Below, piece after piece: positions 10,101-21,093 of a stretch of DNA of 64,000 nucleotides. The position numbers and the translations under genes are program-made. Under the pieces are notes generated by a model. That model saw only the letters and a list, made by a program, of their open reading frames with translations, had not been told where the DNA came from and ran no database searches. The stretch lies in assembly GCA_009869945.1 (NCBI GenBank), contig WIXG01000055.1, positions 62,001-126,000 of the forward strand. Reading direction: 5' to 3'. Numbering within the stretch: the stretch's first letter is position 1; each line of letters begins with the position of its first letter. This DNA comes from Mesaphorura yosii. Its lineage: Eukaryota > Arthropoda > Collembola > Poduromorpha > Tullbergiidae.

Positions 10101-10156
10101 CCTGCACCCCCAAAAGCACCGTTTTGTGGGTAAAGAGGCTGATTACCGAACTTCCG
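7108..10156 (-). CDS. Dync2i1: Dynein-2 intermediate chain 1 (WDR60 homologue)
   Basis: Six exons on the minus strand: 10156-9155, 9079-8936, 8855-8392, 8328-8093, 8014-7938 and 7878-7108, giving 897 residues. The N-terminal third is disordered (Ser/Ala/Gly and basic). Then come features of WDR60: LNELDYEKYMSSM followed by an acidic QTD segment, WTQKP, a helix LNRFLYKACRLMLAVL that matches the human LCSFLRAACQVMAVLL segment, and a C-terminal WD40 propeller with VTVWTWREP, GCKDGSVNCFNL, SYEDGFCRLF and FWDILQSDIVP (human IWDLLQSDLGP). Known role: subunit of the dynein-2 motor for retrograde intraflagellar transport in cilia. The frame stays open upstream to a TTG at 10204, but the first ATG is at 10156; a further 5' exon cannot be excluded. 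In arthropods, cilia are mainly in sensory neurons and sperm. Confidence 0.88.
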
Positions 10157-10204
10157 CATGCTGAGGCAGAGGCGTTCAGGCCCTTTGAGAATTGGAGAAT
10201 TCAA

Positions 10205-10651
10205 ATGTCTGCGTCGTGCCGTTAAATGACATGAAAATTGCGACCGCCGCTAATTGATTTATTTTTTGCAGCGTAAAATCTTCAGTCGGTCATTGTAACC
10301 ACGAAATCACGGAGTCGACAGTGTATTGCTGTGATGCAATGAATTCTCACATCATCTGGCATGGCTTTCTGTGCTGGAAAGTCGCTTAGCAACGTGGGGG
10401 CAACATTAACCAGCCTACGCCGCCTTCGTTCCAGGCAGATGAATCTCAGCTGGCCATGCACTGCAGTACGAAGCTCTAGAGCATATGACGGGTCTTGAAA
10501 GAAAGTGCAACGAAGTCGGAAGCTCAACCCAACAAGTTTGTTGATTCAGGCTATTATTGACCCAATGCTAATTCATGCGCTTACATCGACCAACCATCTT
10601 AACTACCAATTAATTAGCCTAATGGGCCAGACCAGAGACTAGAGACTCGCG
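10205..10651. other. Intergenic, no gene seen
   Basis: Between the WDR60 5' end and the 3' end of the cyclase-like gene, both on the minus strand. An 81-codon minus frame at 10282-10527 has no recognisable domain. Probably the WDR60 promoter and the 3' UTR of the upstream gene. Confidence 0.5.
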
Positions 10652-11788
10652 TCACGACGTTGCCCCCGCCTTCGCCTTGACAAATGCGATGAGCGCCGCC
10701 ACTGCGAAAATGGACGACGTAGCGTCACCCCCGAAGAATATTTCGCTCCTGCCGAGTCGAAACAGGCAGTCGTCTTTGAACGCGCCGGAGCCGTCTTCCT
10801 TCCTTGCCCCCATGAGAGCCAGCACCTCGCCCTCGACGCCCACCCGGAGACTGGGGTCGTGCAGGAGACCCAGCTCCGCCAGCGCCAGCACGCGCATGGC
10901 GCAGTCCAGCGGGAACTTCGTCGTCCCGAACCGCTTGCGGATATTTTCGACCAGTAGACTCTCGAATCTCCTCCTCGCCGGATCGTTGAGGACGATTGCC
11001 GTGGAGAGGAAGAAGAAGAAGGCCTCTGGACAGACGTAGTAGTAGCACTTGTTCATATACTCCTCAGACTGGAGGCAGTTGAAGAGGTAGTCCTCCGACT
11101 TCCTCGCCTCCGCCTCGAATCCCGTCGCGTACACGAAGCGCATCACGTTCGAGGTCGTCGCGGGGTCGACGCGGTTCTCGCGAATGCCCCGCGGCGGGAA
11201 GTACGTTTCGATGACTCCGTCGGGGTTTTTGTTGAGCAGAATGAGTCTGGCGACGTCCGTGCACTGCTTCCCTCGGCATATATGTCCGTCCCGCAGGAAG
11301 ACGGCCATTGCGAGCGCCGTACAGTCGACGTCGTCGGGCACGAGCTCCTCGCCTTTGTTGAAGTTGATCGCCCCGTACTTATACTCGGGCATCACGAACT
11401 CGTACAGGGAGGCCAGGTTGGCGGGGCTCAGGTGGGCTCCGAGCAGATCGATCGCCAGTGTCGACGTGAACACTTCCACGTGGTGGCGCTTGGGCTCCAG
11501 CTCGCTCCTCGTCTTCCCGATCGATGTGTTCTGGAAGCCCGTGACCGGATCACAAATTCGGTTGAGGTAATCGAGTCCAGCATCGATTGCCTTCTGAATT
11601 GCTTCGTAGTTCACAGTGTCGGCCTCGGAGCGGGTGCCATTTTGGCTATTTTGGTTCTGGCTGTGCAGTGGCAATGGCGATCCCGACCTCGGAGTCGAAG
11701 GCTCGCTTGTAACTCGGATCTCCGGAGCCAAGCCGACCGAAATATCACACATCGTCAAGAATCCAGAGTTTTCCAAAACACAACGCAT
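10652..11788 (-). CDS. Alpha/alpha-toroid protein, class II terpene-cyclase / prenyltransferase-like
   Basis: A 378-residue intronless frame with no signal peptide. After a Ser/Pro-rich N-terminus (about 55 residues) it is helical throughout. It carries PDDVDCTALAMA, which aligns by eye with the DXDDTA acid motif of class II (squalene-hopene/diterpene) cyclases but with Cys for the last Asp. Two QW-like repeat ends are visible, NPDGVIETYF and RKEDGSGAF, and a YYVCPEAFFFFLS helix resembles bacterial prenyltransferase-like proteins. Full squalene cyclases are near 630 residues; this has room for one alpha/alpha barrel only. Function unknown: a protonation-initiated cyclase or a non-catalytic relative are both open. 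ATG at 11788 or at 11752 may start it. Lack of introns beside intron-rich neighbours hints at retroposition or transfer from microbes. Confidence 0.6.
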   Translation of the reverse strand: MRCVLENSGFLTMCDISVGLAPEIRVTSEPSTPRSGSPLPLHSQNQNSQNGTRSEADTVNYEAIQKAIDAGLDYLNRICDPVTGFQNTSIGKTRSELEPKRHHVEVFTSTLAIDLLGAHLSPANLASLYEFVMPEYKYGAINFNKGEELVPDDVDCTALAMAVFLRDGHICRGKQCTDVARLILLNKNPDGVIETYFPPRGIRENRVDPATTSNVMRFVYATGFEAEARKSEDYLFNCLQSEEYMNKCYYYVCPEAFFFFLSTAIVLNDPARRRFESLLVENIRKRFGTTKFPLDCAMRVLALAELGLLHDPSLRVGVEGEVLALMGARKEDGSGAFKDDCLFRLGRSEIFFGGDATSSIFAVAALIAFVKAKAGATS

Positions 11789-14700
11789 TCAACTCAAGCC
11801 TGGTCATTTCACCTTCGTCGCATTAAACCTCTAGTTTTATAGACAACTCCTTAATAAAAATTTTAATATGCTTTATAATGTTGAGAATTTCCTGAAACAA
11901 ATGAGCGAGTTAATAAAGTCAATAAAGTCAACCATAAAACATGCACAGAAATGCGTCACAAGGATTAAATTGGCGAGAAGCAATAGTTGAATGCTAGGAA
12001 TCATTAAGCTTTCGTTATCTTTAAACTGTAAAGTTAAGACCGTTCCAGCTAAATCAGTCTTATCAGACCAATTGCTCTAGCGTTTAATGATAATGATAAT
12101 GATCATTGCCCCACGAATGATTGGCCATCCATGTTTCAAGCCCAATTCACCTGTTCACCGGCACCTGCGTGAATGGGCTTTGAATTTAAGATTGCCAATT
12201 GTGAATTTCATGCATGAATTGATCAGCTCGACACTTCTCCTCACAAATGAACAGCAATTAAGCTCGCTCATTTGCAGAGCAGGTCGTCGTTTATGCTGAG
12301 TTGATGGTTATTGGCTGGCAGCGGCAGCATTACAAGCCGTTTCCATTCATCCACCACTGCAATTAAAGCCCCCACTCGTCAATACACACTGACTGACTGT
12401 CAATGTGTGGCATGAATGACAGTGACAAGGCCGTATCAGCTGCTCTCATCAGAAAGGAAACAAAAACATCTTATTTATTGTGTAATCTATAATACACGTT
12501 CATGAATTGGTGTAGCGGTGGCTGAATTGCATTCAGAAATGCACTTTAGGCTATTTATATTTGCAATGTGCTTCGTGCTTGCATGAATTGCGCAATCGAG
12601 ATTAAATATACAAACGAGTGCGAAAGTGTCCAGTGCAGTGCCACAAACCACAATTGAGTAAAACATTAAAACATACCAACGGTCCCAATTAATTGGGCGC
12701 TCTTATCGGTTGCTGGCTGCTCAGTTGCAATTGTCAATTGCTGTTACTCTGCGTCTGCTCCTCCAAGGAGAAGTCGGTCATTACGTATGCAAATCATGCT
12801 GTACTACGAAGGGCCTTGCAATGATCAATTGGCAATTCACAATTCAGCGAACGAGACATCATTCGAAATGGCAATTGATGACCCCAGACTACAAAGAAGT
12901 CGTCGTAAGTGCAGGTTTAAGATAAGAATCGCACAGATCAGTGAATATTAAGTAATGCTTACGTTTATGGGATCAAGTATCAAGTTGTATTAGATAATTG
13001 CAAGCATTTTGTATTTATTGCATACAACTTTTAATTTCTACAAACTTGTTTTTAGGTCAAGATCATTATAACAGGCAGGCATCGCGTACTCTCGTGTGAT
13101 TGATTGACTTTCGCACAGCCGCTGCTGGTCGAAGTTTGCTTCTTCCATAAAAGAATGATAAATGACGCGATCAATGCGACGTGGCATGCTCAATTTGTTT
13201 CGGTAATCTTGAATTGAATATTAAATACTTAAATGTACTTCATTTAGCAATTGGGTTCAGATTCTCAATGCAAATATTCAGACGGCCAAAATATTCTACG
13301 CTTTTGGCAACGGCAGCGGCAGCATCGTCGTGTCGTCATCTGGCCCAATGTCGAAGTCGACGTGGAGGAACCACTGTCGTGGCCGGAATTCTTTGGCGCT
13401 GACGAGTCGTCTGATCTGCCTGGTGACCCCGCCGATGAATTATGACACGATTACGATGGGCAATGGCCAATGGCCACGGTGATGACATCAACTGACAGCG
13501 TTGATAATTTGTGCAGGATTTTATGGTAATAATGGAAAAATGTTTATCTCAATGGCTGGCAATGTTTACACGATGCTAATTACACGTTTTGTGTTCAAAA
13601 ACTAACAGCAGATCGACGCTTGCAGTGGCAGCACTCTGCGTTCCCCTGACATGGCAAGAAAGTGGGTCAATCATCTCGTCCTGTGACGACTCACTGACAG
13701 TGCGCACTGGGCAGCGAGCAGCCGGCCATCGAGTCATGATTCTGATACAATTCCTTAAACCTGTCTGGTCAGTCATTTCCATTTCAATAAATCGATCTCC
13801 TAATTAGGTAAATATTGTACAACAATTACGGCTTAATAACAACCAATTTACATTCATTTCTGCTTTCTGCGTCACCTTCACGGCCAGAAAACAAGATCAC
13901 GCTGCACTTTTGCTCCAAATTAAATTGCCACTCCAATTCGAGGCATTTTTGAAGGTGCGCGAGTGCGAGGCTGGCCGTAAAATTTCCATTTCAGTTCAGC
14001 AGTTTGCAAATTCGCTGCTACTGCTGGGAATTTGAGTGGAAAATTCATGGACTCGAGCCATGACCGTCTTTTGAGAATTACCGTTCGCGGCCTGGCCAGG
14101 GCACAAGGAAATTCTCTCAGCCAAGAGCCAAAGTCATGACGGAGAATGCGAAATCCGTTCCATGGTCAGAAACAATGATGGCAGCCAACAATTAATTTAT
14201 TCATTGAAGAAGAATAGGCGCGAGACATTGGATTAATTTTACAAATCTATTGTTTATATTTCGCATATATTTGTGCCTGCAAGGTTTCCTTCACTCAGCT
14301 CAGCGACGGCTCCTTCGACGGCCGGCCTTTACTTCGAGACGCCAGCAATGCATAATAATGTAATAATAGGCTACAGTCTCAATGTAAATTGTGGGCCGAC
14401 TGTTGATTGTTTGTATTCTCCTCGTTCGCGTTCCTCGTGTGTAACGACAAATTATACGTACAAGGAAAGGTGGAGGCTGAATGCAAGAGCGAAACATGAG
14501 TACGAGAATGAGAATGGGCCTTTATTAATCAAGAAATCGAAATTCAAGAATCAAGAAAAGGAATTCAAGAAGAATTGATACAACGTCTCAGCGATCTGCT
14601 CCACAAGTCCACATGCCACATGCATGCAATGTTGGCTGGGCTGTTTATGATGGGCCATTAAATTACATAAGCCAACAATGTCTTATACTTTGTTGTGTGA

Positions 14701-14799
14701 TTGTGGCTAGCCCACTACGAGCAGAGCACGAGGTAGGCAGGCTGCAGTGTACTTTCACGAAAGAGTCTGAAGACCGCCTGGGATCCACCACACGGCCGT
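11789..14799. other. Gene-poor intergenic block
   Basis: Three kilobases, mostly AT-rich, with no supported gene. A short TAATGA microsatellite sits near 12085-12103. A GC-rich open frame with an acidic end (about 13300-13445) is the only coding-like stretch and is listed separately. The right end is the upstream region of the first cuticle gene. Confidence 0.5.
13251..13445 (+). other. Possible small coding exon, unproven
   Basis: A 64-codon frame whose second half is GC-rich compared with its surroundings. It encodes VVIWPNVEVDVEEPLSWPEF and a Asp/Glu-rich tail before TGA-free TAT-GA end at 13443-13445. A possible acceptor (CATTTAG) lies just upstream near 13248. No homologue recognised, no ATG context or poly(A) signal worth calling. 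It may be chance. Confidence 0.2.
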
Positions 14800-14801
14800 A
14801 T

Positions 14802-14809
14802 ATAAATAC
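14802..14809 (+). promoter_or_regulatory. TATA box of cuticle gene 1
   Basis: TATAAATA, preceded by CG-rich sequence and lying 136 bp before the first exon's ATG. A start site near 14830 (ATCATAACCG) would fit the usual 25-30 bp spacing. Confidence 0.65.
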
Positions 14810-14944
14810 CGACCAAAATTGTCGCTAAATCATAACCGTTCGTTTGTTGCTGTGATTCAAGTCACGACCGCCAACCGACCGACGCGACGCTCGTTCCTTC
14901 GACTGCATAGTTCAAGTGGGCCTTTGTCCTGTGTTGATCACAAA

Positions 14945-15862
14945 ATGATTAAAGTGAGTTGAAGTCACCAGAATTCAGATAATTCAGAATTTACACATGA
15001 GCGTTTAAAGTCCGACGTACGTTTGAGTGGTGATTCGGCTAATTTTAAGGATGATTTCTTCTCTCGCCCGCAGATCGCCGCTTTCTTGGCTTTCGTGGCT
15101 GTGTGCCGTGCCGCCCCGGGCGCTCCTCTCGCGGCTGCCCCAGTCGCCTACGCTCACCCGGCCCCAGTCGTAATGTCCAAACAAACATAAAATACCCTCT
15201 GCGCTGGTGCTCAACCCATTCCTTTGTTCGCAGGCCTACGCCGCTCCCGCGCCAGTCGTCCACGCCGCGCCCGCCCCAATCGCCTACGCCGCCCCTGCAG
15301 TGGCCAAGGTGCACGCCGCCCCAGTCGTAGCCAAGAGTAAGTGACCCCCAAAACTTGTGGTGTCAATAACTCGTGAACTCATGAGATTCTCTGCCTCGCA
15401 GCTGTTGTTGCTGATGACTACGACCCCAACCCACAGTACAGCTACGGCTACTCCATCCAGGACGGACTCACCGGCGACGCCAAGGGCCACCAGGAGTCGC
15501 GATCAGGAGACGTCGTCCAGGGCCAGTACTCACTCGTCGAGCCTGATGGTGCCGTCAGAACGTAAGACAAGTCGCTCCGTTGCCAGTCTGAATGATCATG
15601 CTAAACTCGATCTTATTGCAGTGTGACATACACCGCTGATCCCGTCAACGGGTTCAACGCCGTCGTAGACCGTTCAGCACCGGCCGTTGCTGCAGTCGCC
15701 AAGGTTGCCGCCCCAGTCGCCTACGCCGCCCCTGCAGTGGCCAAGGTGCACGCTGCCCCAGTCGTCCACGCAGCCCCACTCGCCTATGCTGCCCCGGCAG
15801 TGGCCAAGGTCCATGCCGCCCCCGTCGTGCACGCCGCGCCAGCTGCAGCCTACCTGGGCTAA
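14945..15862 (+). CDS. RR-2 cuticle protein 1
   Basis: Five exons, 14945-14953, 15074-15169, 15234-15336, 15402-15561 and 15622-15862, encode 202 residues. The first coding exon is only Met-Ile-Lys, splitting the signal peptide ([16 protein letters not shown]). Flanks of the chitin-binding core are built from [19 protein letters not shown] repeats typical of arthropod cuticle proteins. The core (exons 4-5) is an RR-2 Rebers-Riddiford domain: [20 protein letters not shown], then [20 protein letters not shown], and [14 protein letters not shown]. Known role: chitin-binding structural protein of the exoskeleton matrix, mostly of hard cuticle. It is a tandem paralogue of the gene at 19.5 kb, with the same exon phases and the same product length. 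Confidence 0.95.
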
Positions 15863-18800
15863 AAACTTCAGCTCAACCGGCCTCAACTAGCCTGATAGCT
15901 CCATACAATAGCCATCTCGCCCTCCTCACCTTGAAACTCATTCCTGATGTTGTAGACGACCTCAACTATTTTATACCATTGGCATTTGTTTCTTTGTTTA
16001 CTCTTCGAATCCGCAATATTCTTGTCAGTATTACTCAGCCATGTGCTCCCACTTTGACCTGCAATCTGTGAAGTGAATTTTCAGAAATCACCCTCAGAAT
16101 AAGACTCTGATGTTCGCAAACCAATCCCAACTCGAAATTTTTCGCATTTTTTCGCACACTCTTGAACTTGAATGCGAATGCGCTAATTGCCCACGCTTTT
16201 GAGTACGCCTGCGTTTTTGCCTTGCCCGAAGGTTGTTTTCATTTTGGCTTTGCCATTTACAGATTTGCATTTCGTCATCAACCTGCTGACATTGCTCTCG
16301 TAGTTTTTGCTTGCCTTTTGCTTCAGAAAAGGTCGGTGCCACGCTTCATGACTGTTCATTTGGCTGCTAATTGTCGTGACACAATCAACCTGCTGCTGCT
16401 GGTCGAAGTGTTGAACCCACGAATGTAAAAGTTGAACTATTATCCAAGCATATTACAGCGCAATTAGCGAGAACAAACCTGTAAACTGCAGGCAGCTCCT
16501 TCTTATCAGCAGCGCAGATCTCGACTCAAGCGCCTTGTCATACTTGCTACATTTACTACGATTACACTTCAATTAAGCAGAAACAAATGTGAATGACATT
16601 GCTCCACTTTTTGTGCTTCTCCCAGACTTTTCTTATGATGCCATGTGAAATTGTAGTATCTTTCGCCTCTGTGCGAATGCGAAATGTGAACTTGCAAAGT
16701 CGTATTTTTGGTTTTTGCTGCAAATTCCGAAGGCCTCTCGTAAAAACTGGCCAGGAAGTCGAAAAGCAATTAAAAACCAAGTAAAACTCAAATGGCAGTG
16801 AGTTTTGAGTTCTTATCATCGATTTTACGCTGAAATTCAGTTAATTGAGCAGCAGCGTAATGGAAATATTTTTTGTGGCCTGAGAAGAGAAAAGAAGATA
16901 CGAGGCCTTCCTTCTCCAATTTGCCAATTTGCGAATTCCGCGTGTGCACGCTGTAATTGACGACGCGTCTTTGTTTCAATCCATCGAAGGTCGTGCTTGT
17001 AAGTCTGTCTTGTCTTGGATGGCGATTAGGTTTCCATTGTTGCGAAAATTTTCGAAACATCTTTCATCGTGTAATGTGATGCAAATTAGCATTAGCATTA
17101 AGTGTTATCAGATGCAACAAACGATGATTATGGCAAAACAATAAAGAACATCATTTAATAATTTATTGCAGGTTCGGCCAAGCTCGTCTCTCACCATTCT
17201 CGTCACGGCGCGGCGGCTCGGCCGAAGATTTACAAAACGGCAAAACGGCCACATTCAGCCTTGATTGTGTCTGTCTCAAAATATGAGTTCTCGCCTTGAT
17301 CCTTCAGCTTCCTCTTCTCATTAAACAGTCTTTGTATGATTTAACCCTTATTCCATTCTTTCGTCGCGCTCTTCCGACAAGAGCCAGTTTCATGCGCCAT
17401 TAACGATTTGTCACTAAAGCACATGCGTATTTTCAATATGCCTCGTCAGCATGCATGGCACTTAATTACTCGAAAAGGTTAAGTCAGACAAGAACCTTCG
17501 AATTCGAATAAAGAATTGAATACATTCAAATTCAATGTCAACCTTTTCTGAATCTTTGTGTTAGACGTGCTGAGAAGTCACGATTTTAATTGTTGCAGAC
17601 TCTGCTTTATTTCATTTACTTCTCTTGCGACTGAATTTTGAAAATTTGATTTGAATTCCTGCCTGGACGAATTCCCCACTTGCGTGGTGGTGGTCAAAGG
17701 CGACTCAATGCACCACGTTTCCACTTGGCAGTCTCCCAAACTGACAGGTCAGACAGATCAGGACGCACGATGGTCATAAACAATGTAATTTCGCATAGTG
17801 AATTTAAGAGTTGTGACTCAATTACTCGACTCGCCCATAATAATAGCATTAAGTCAATTAAAATCAAGGCACGAACAACACAGCAACAAATTTTACGAGC
17901 GGACAACAAAAGTTTCGCATGCATTTAATTGCTGCGTTGATTGAAGTGCACTCGTGATGCGTTATTTGCATTGGGCTCTCGACGTCGACAGGTTAATTGG
18001 ATAATCTTGTAACTCTGCTCTGCCCTGACCTCTGCCCTGCAGCAGCCGTGCAAGGCGTGCGACAGCTGAAGCAGCAGTTGAAGGGACAGGAGACCATCAG
18101 AATTGGGTCTAAATATGATCAGAACAGATGCCATAAAATGAGAATCTGGTCATGGCACCCAACAACAACATCAACTCGATCATCACCACCCACACGAGCC
18201 TATCCTCGATCTGTCACAAACTGTTGACTCTCAATTCATCAATGGACTATTCAATTAAACCATTAAACGCCTTGCCCAATGAACTCAAACTACTCCGAGA
18301 CAAGCATAGACCTCATAACTCATAATTCTGTTCTGTTCTGAGATTCACTGCACATTCTCATTGCAATTGATTACTGCCAGTGCCAGTTGACAGTCGATGA
18401 TGAAAGAAAGGAACGCGACACGACGGTTATAAATCGCAATAGCATTGTCAGCACACTTTGATTTAAGCCTCGATGCAATGCAGGCAGCAAGCGAATGGCA
18501 TACGACGCCCATATCTCATCTCGCATCGCATCTGCTGCAAAGGAAAGAATTGCGTCATCATCATCGCCTTTGCAGCATTTCAACTCGCATGCTCACGTTT
18601 TATTGTTTCTCGCTCAACGCAGCATTAAATTACAATCGTGCATTTACATTTGCATCGGAGTCAATTTTCAATTTTATTTTCGTGTTGATCCATCATTAAT
18701 GAAAGTTTCGATTGCCGTGTATGGACAGCAACAACACAGAGATCGTATTATAATCATTCGCGAAGTCTGCGATTCAGAATTGCAATAAAATCGCAAATCG

Positions 18801-19371
18801 CACTGTTTGCTTGTAAAAACGCAATCAATGCTCTATGCACTGCGAATGTGAAGACAAGGCGAGGTTGTGGCCTGGCCTTATCGGTGCAATTTGCATTGTG
18901 TCGGCTCACTGAAATAGAATCCCATTCATCGAAACCTGAAACTGAAACCTCTACACGTCGGCTTATCAGATCGCAAGCTGCAATTAACGTATGCATGCAT
19001 GCATCGACGATGCAGGCTCTTGCCTCTCCTTTCCTAGGCGCAGGCGTTTTGCCTTTATGAGGCACTCCGCCATGACCGGCCAAGGCAGTTTGAGTTTTGC
19101 ACCAATTTCGACCAAAATCCAATGCCACGCGGCCCATAGCGAGCAGGCTGCTATACTGAACCACATAAAAGTATAACCAACCAGTTTTAGCAGCTTATTG
19201 ACCACCACGTTCGATTTCTGTTACCAAATTGCACTGCTGCTCAAGTGCGATGGGGAATTTTGCACGAGAATTTCGCGATCTCGAAAAGTACTTTCACGAA
19301 GAAAAACGCGCGCGATCGTTGCGCCCAGGACAAAGAAGGGAGCCAGACGCCAAACCCTCGGGAATTCTTCC
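15863..19371. other. Intergenic between the cuticle genes
   Basis: About 3.5 kb of AT-rich DNA with no supported gene. Frames of 80-136 codons here (for example 18754-19164 minus) show no domain or coding signature. A TGCATGCATGCAT run is at about 18991-19003. It must hold the 3' UTR of gene 1 and the promoter of gene 2. Confidence 0.5.
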
Positions 19372-19379
19372 TATAAATA
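19372..19379 (+). promoter_or_regulatory. TATA box of cuticle gene 2
   Basis: TATAAATA, 102 bp before the ATG. An initiator-like TTCAGTT lies at 19416-19422; a closer candidate start is near 19402. The octamer is identical to that of cuticle gene 1. Confidence 0.65.
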
Positions 19380-19480
19380 CTCGACTGCCCAATTTACGAG
19401 TGTCAATAAGCCAAGTTCAGTTCTCTCGAGAGTACGCAAAGTTTCGTGGATCCGCTCGTCGATTTTCCAATCTCGTCATC

Positions 19481-20494
19481 ATGATCAAGGTAATCAGGCT
19501 CTCGCTTTGGGATTTGTACACTGTTGGACAAAGGCAGAACACGGAGAAGTGCTCATGGCTGGGCTGGCCTGGAATTTACTGGAAGTTTGCTAATTTGTGT
19601 TCTGTTCTACTTGGGCAATTGTAGGCAGTCATCGTCTTCGCCCTTCTGGGTCTCTCGTCCGCTGCTCCAGGCGCGCCTCTGGCCGCGACCTACGCCGCAG
19701 CACCCGTCGCCCACTACGCCGCTGCCCCAGCAGTCGCGCACTACGCAGCCCCAGCATACGCAGGTAATACGAACGAACATGAACACACCGCAACATTCCA
19801 TGCACATGCACTCTCGTGGCGCCAGCTTAACGTTTCTTCTTCGTTTCGCAGCTGCCCCAATCGCTAAAGTTCACGCTGCCCCAGTCGCCTACGCTGCCCC
19901 AGCAGCAGTCGTGAAGAGTACGTCGTAAATTAGTCACATTTATACGCAGCAATTCATACCATTTTAATCTTGCCAAGCTAAATGCCCAATGCCATCTTCC
20001 CTTGCCTTGCCAGCTGTCGCCGCAGAGCCGTACGACGCTCACCCACAATACAACTACGCCTACTCCGTCCAGGACGGTCTGACCGGAGACGCCAAGAACC
20101 ACCAGGAAGCCCGTGACGGAGATGTCGTCCAGGGCCAGTACTCACTCGTCGAGCCTGATGGTGCTGTCAGAACGTAAGTCAAGCCTGCATGAAAGCCTCC
20201 GCACGCACCGACACACACCTAATTCTCGATTCTCGTCTAATTCGCTGATTCGCACACAGTGTGACCTACACCGCTGACCCAGTCAATGGATTCAACGCTG
20301 TTGTGGACAGACAAGCACCAGCCGTCGCTGTGGCCAAGGTTGCCGCCGTGCCCGCCATCGCGAAGGTGCACCACGCTGCCCCAGTCGCCTACGCCGCCCC
20401 AGCGTACGCCGCGCACGCCTACGCCGCTCCAGCCGTCGCCAAGGTGCACCACGCTGCCCCAGTCGCCTACGCCGCAGGCCCCCACTACTTGTAA
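19481..20494 (+). CDS. RR-2 cuticle protein 2
   Basis: Five exons, 19481-19489, 19625-19763, 19852-19917, 20014-20173 and 20260-20494, encode 202 residues. The layout is the same as cuticle gene 1: a Met-Ile-Lys micro-exon, a signal peptide ending ...LGLSSAAPG, Ala/Pro/Tyr/His repeats, and a 160-bp exon holding most of the RR-2 core ([38 protein letters not shown], then [16 protein letters not shown]). The low-complexity arms differ more than the chitin-binding core, with HYAA and [12 protein letters not shown] variants. Function as for its paralogue: an exoskeletal chitin-binding structural protein. Confidence 0.95.
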
Positions 20495-21093
20495 ACTCCT
20501 TCTAGGCGCTAGTTGTACGTAATTCTTCACCCTGTCATGTCATTTCCCTTCTCACCCGCACACCAGAACAAAAGCAGCGTTGAAGAGACGTCTGAAATCC
20601 TGAGAACCCAAATTAAGCCGTACAAAGTATTAATGTAATTTATTCCAACGCTGATTCCCATTCTCTCAACCTCCCAGCTCCAGAATTCACCTCCGTCCGA
20701 TCACAAACAACCCAAGTTGCCACTTTAATTGTTTTCAGCATGTTTTATGCGAGACTTGAATTAATAAATCAATTCTTTTTGCACTGACATGAACAACTGA
20801 TAAACTGATTCAATTTATTGTTTGAATTGAATTCAGCATCTTGTCTGTTCTTTCCATGTTGGACGTATTGTTCATGTTTCACGGTTCCATTCAATACTAT
20901 TCCATTCAAAAGCAATCAGAGTTTGCATGTTATCATCTCAAGGCCTGTGTCATGTCTTGCTCTGATACGAAGATGTTAAATACTGGAGCACTTTTCTATC
21001 CGTCTCCAGTTTCGCTCCAGCGCTGCTTAGCAAGCCGTATCTTAAGTGGCTTCACGTCTTTCTTGGACAATTATCGTTGTTTCGTAAGTGAGC
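20495..21093. other. Intergenic, no gene seen
   Basis: 3' UTR of cuticle gene 2 and upstream region of the six-cysteine gene. An AATAAA occurs near 20762. A 103-codon frame from 20841 has no recognisable domain. Confidence 0.5.

Noticed and set aside
11184-11842. Plus-strand frames of 128 and 186 codons
   Set aside because: Antisense shadows of the cyclase-like gene, with no recognisable domain.
18754-19164. Minus-strand 136-codon frame upstream of cuticle gene 2
   Set aside because: No signal peptide, domain or splice context, and low coding character. Likely chance.
15687-20530. Repeated Ala-Pro-Val-Ala-Tyr coding units resembling a repeat array
   Set aside because: They are in-frame low-complexity repeats inside cuticle protein exons and not a CRISPR or satellite array.
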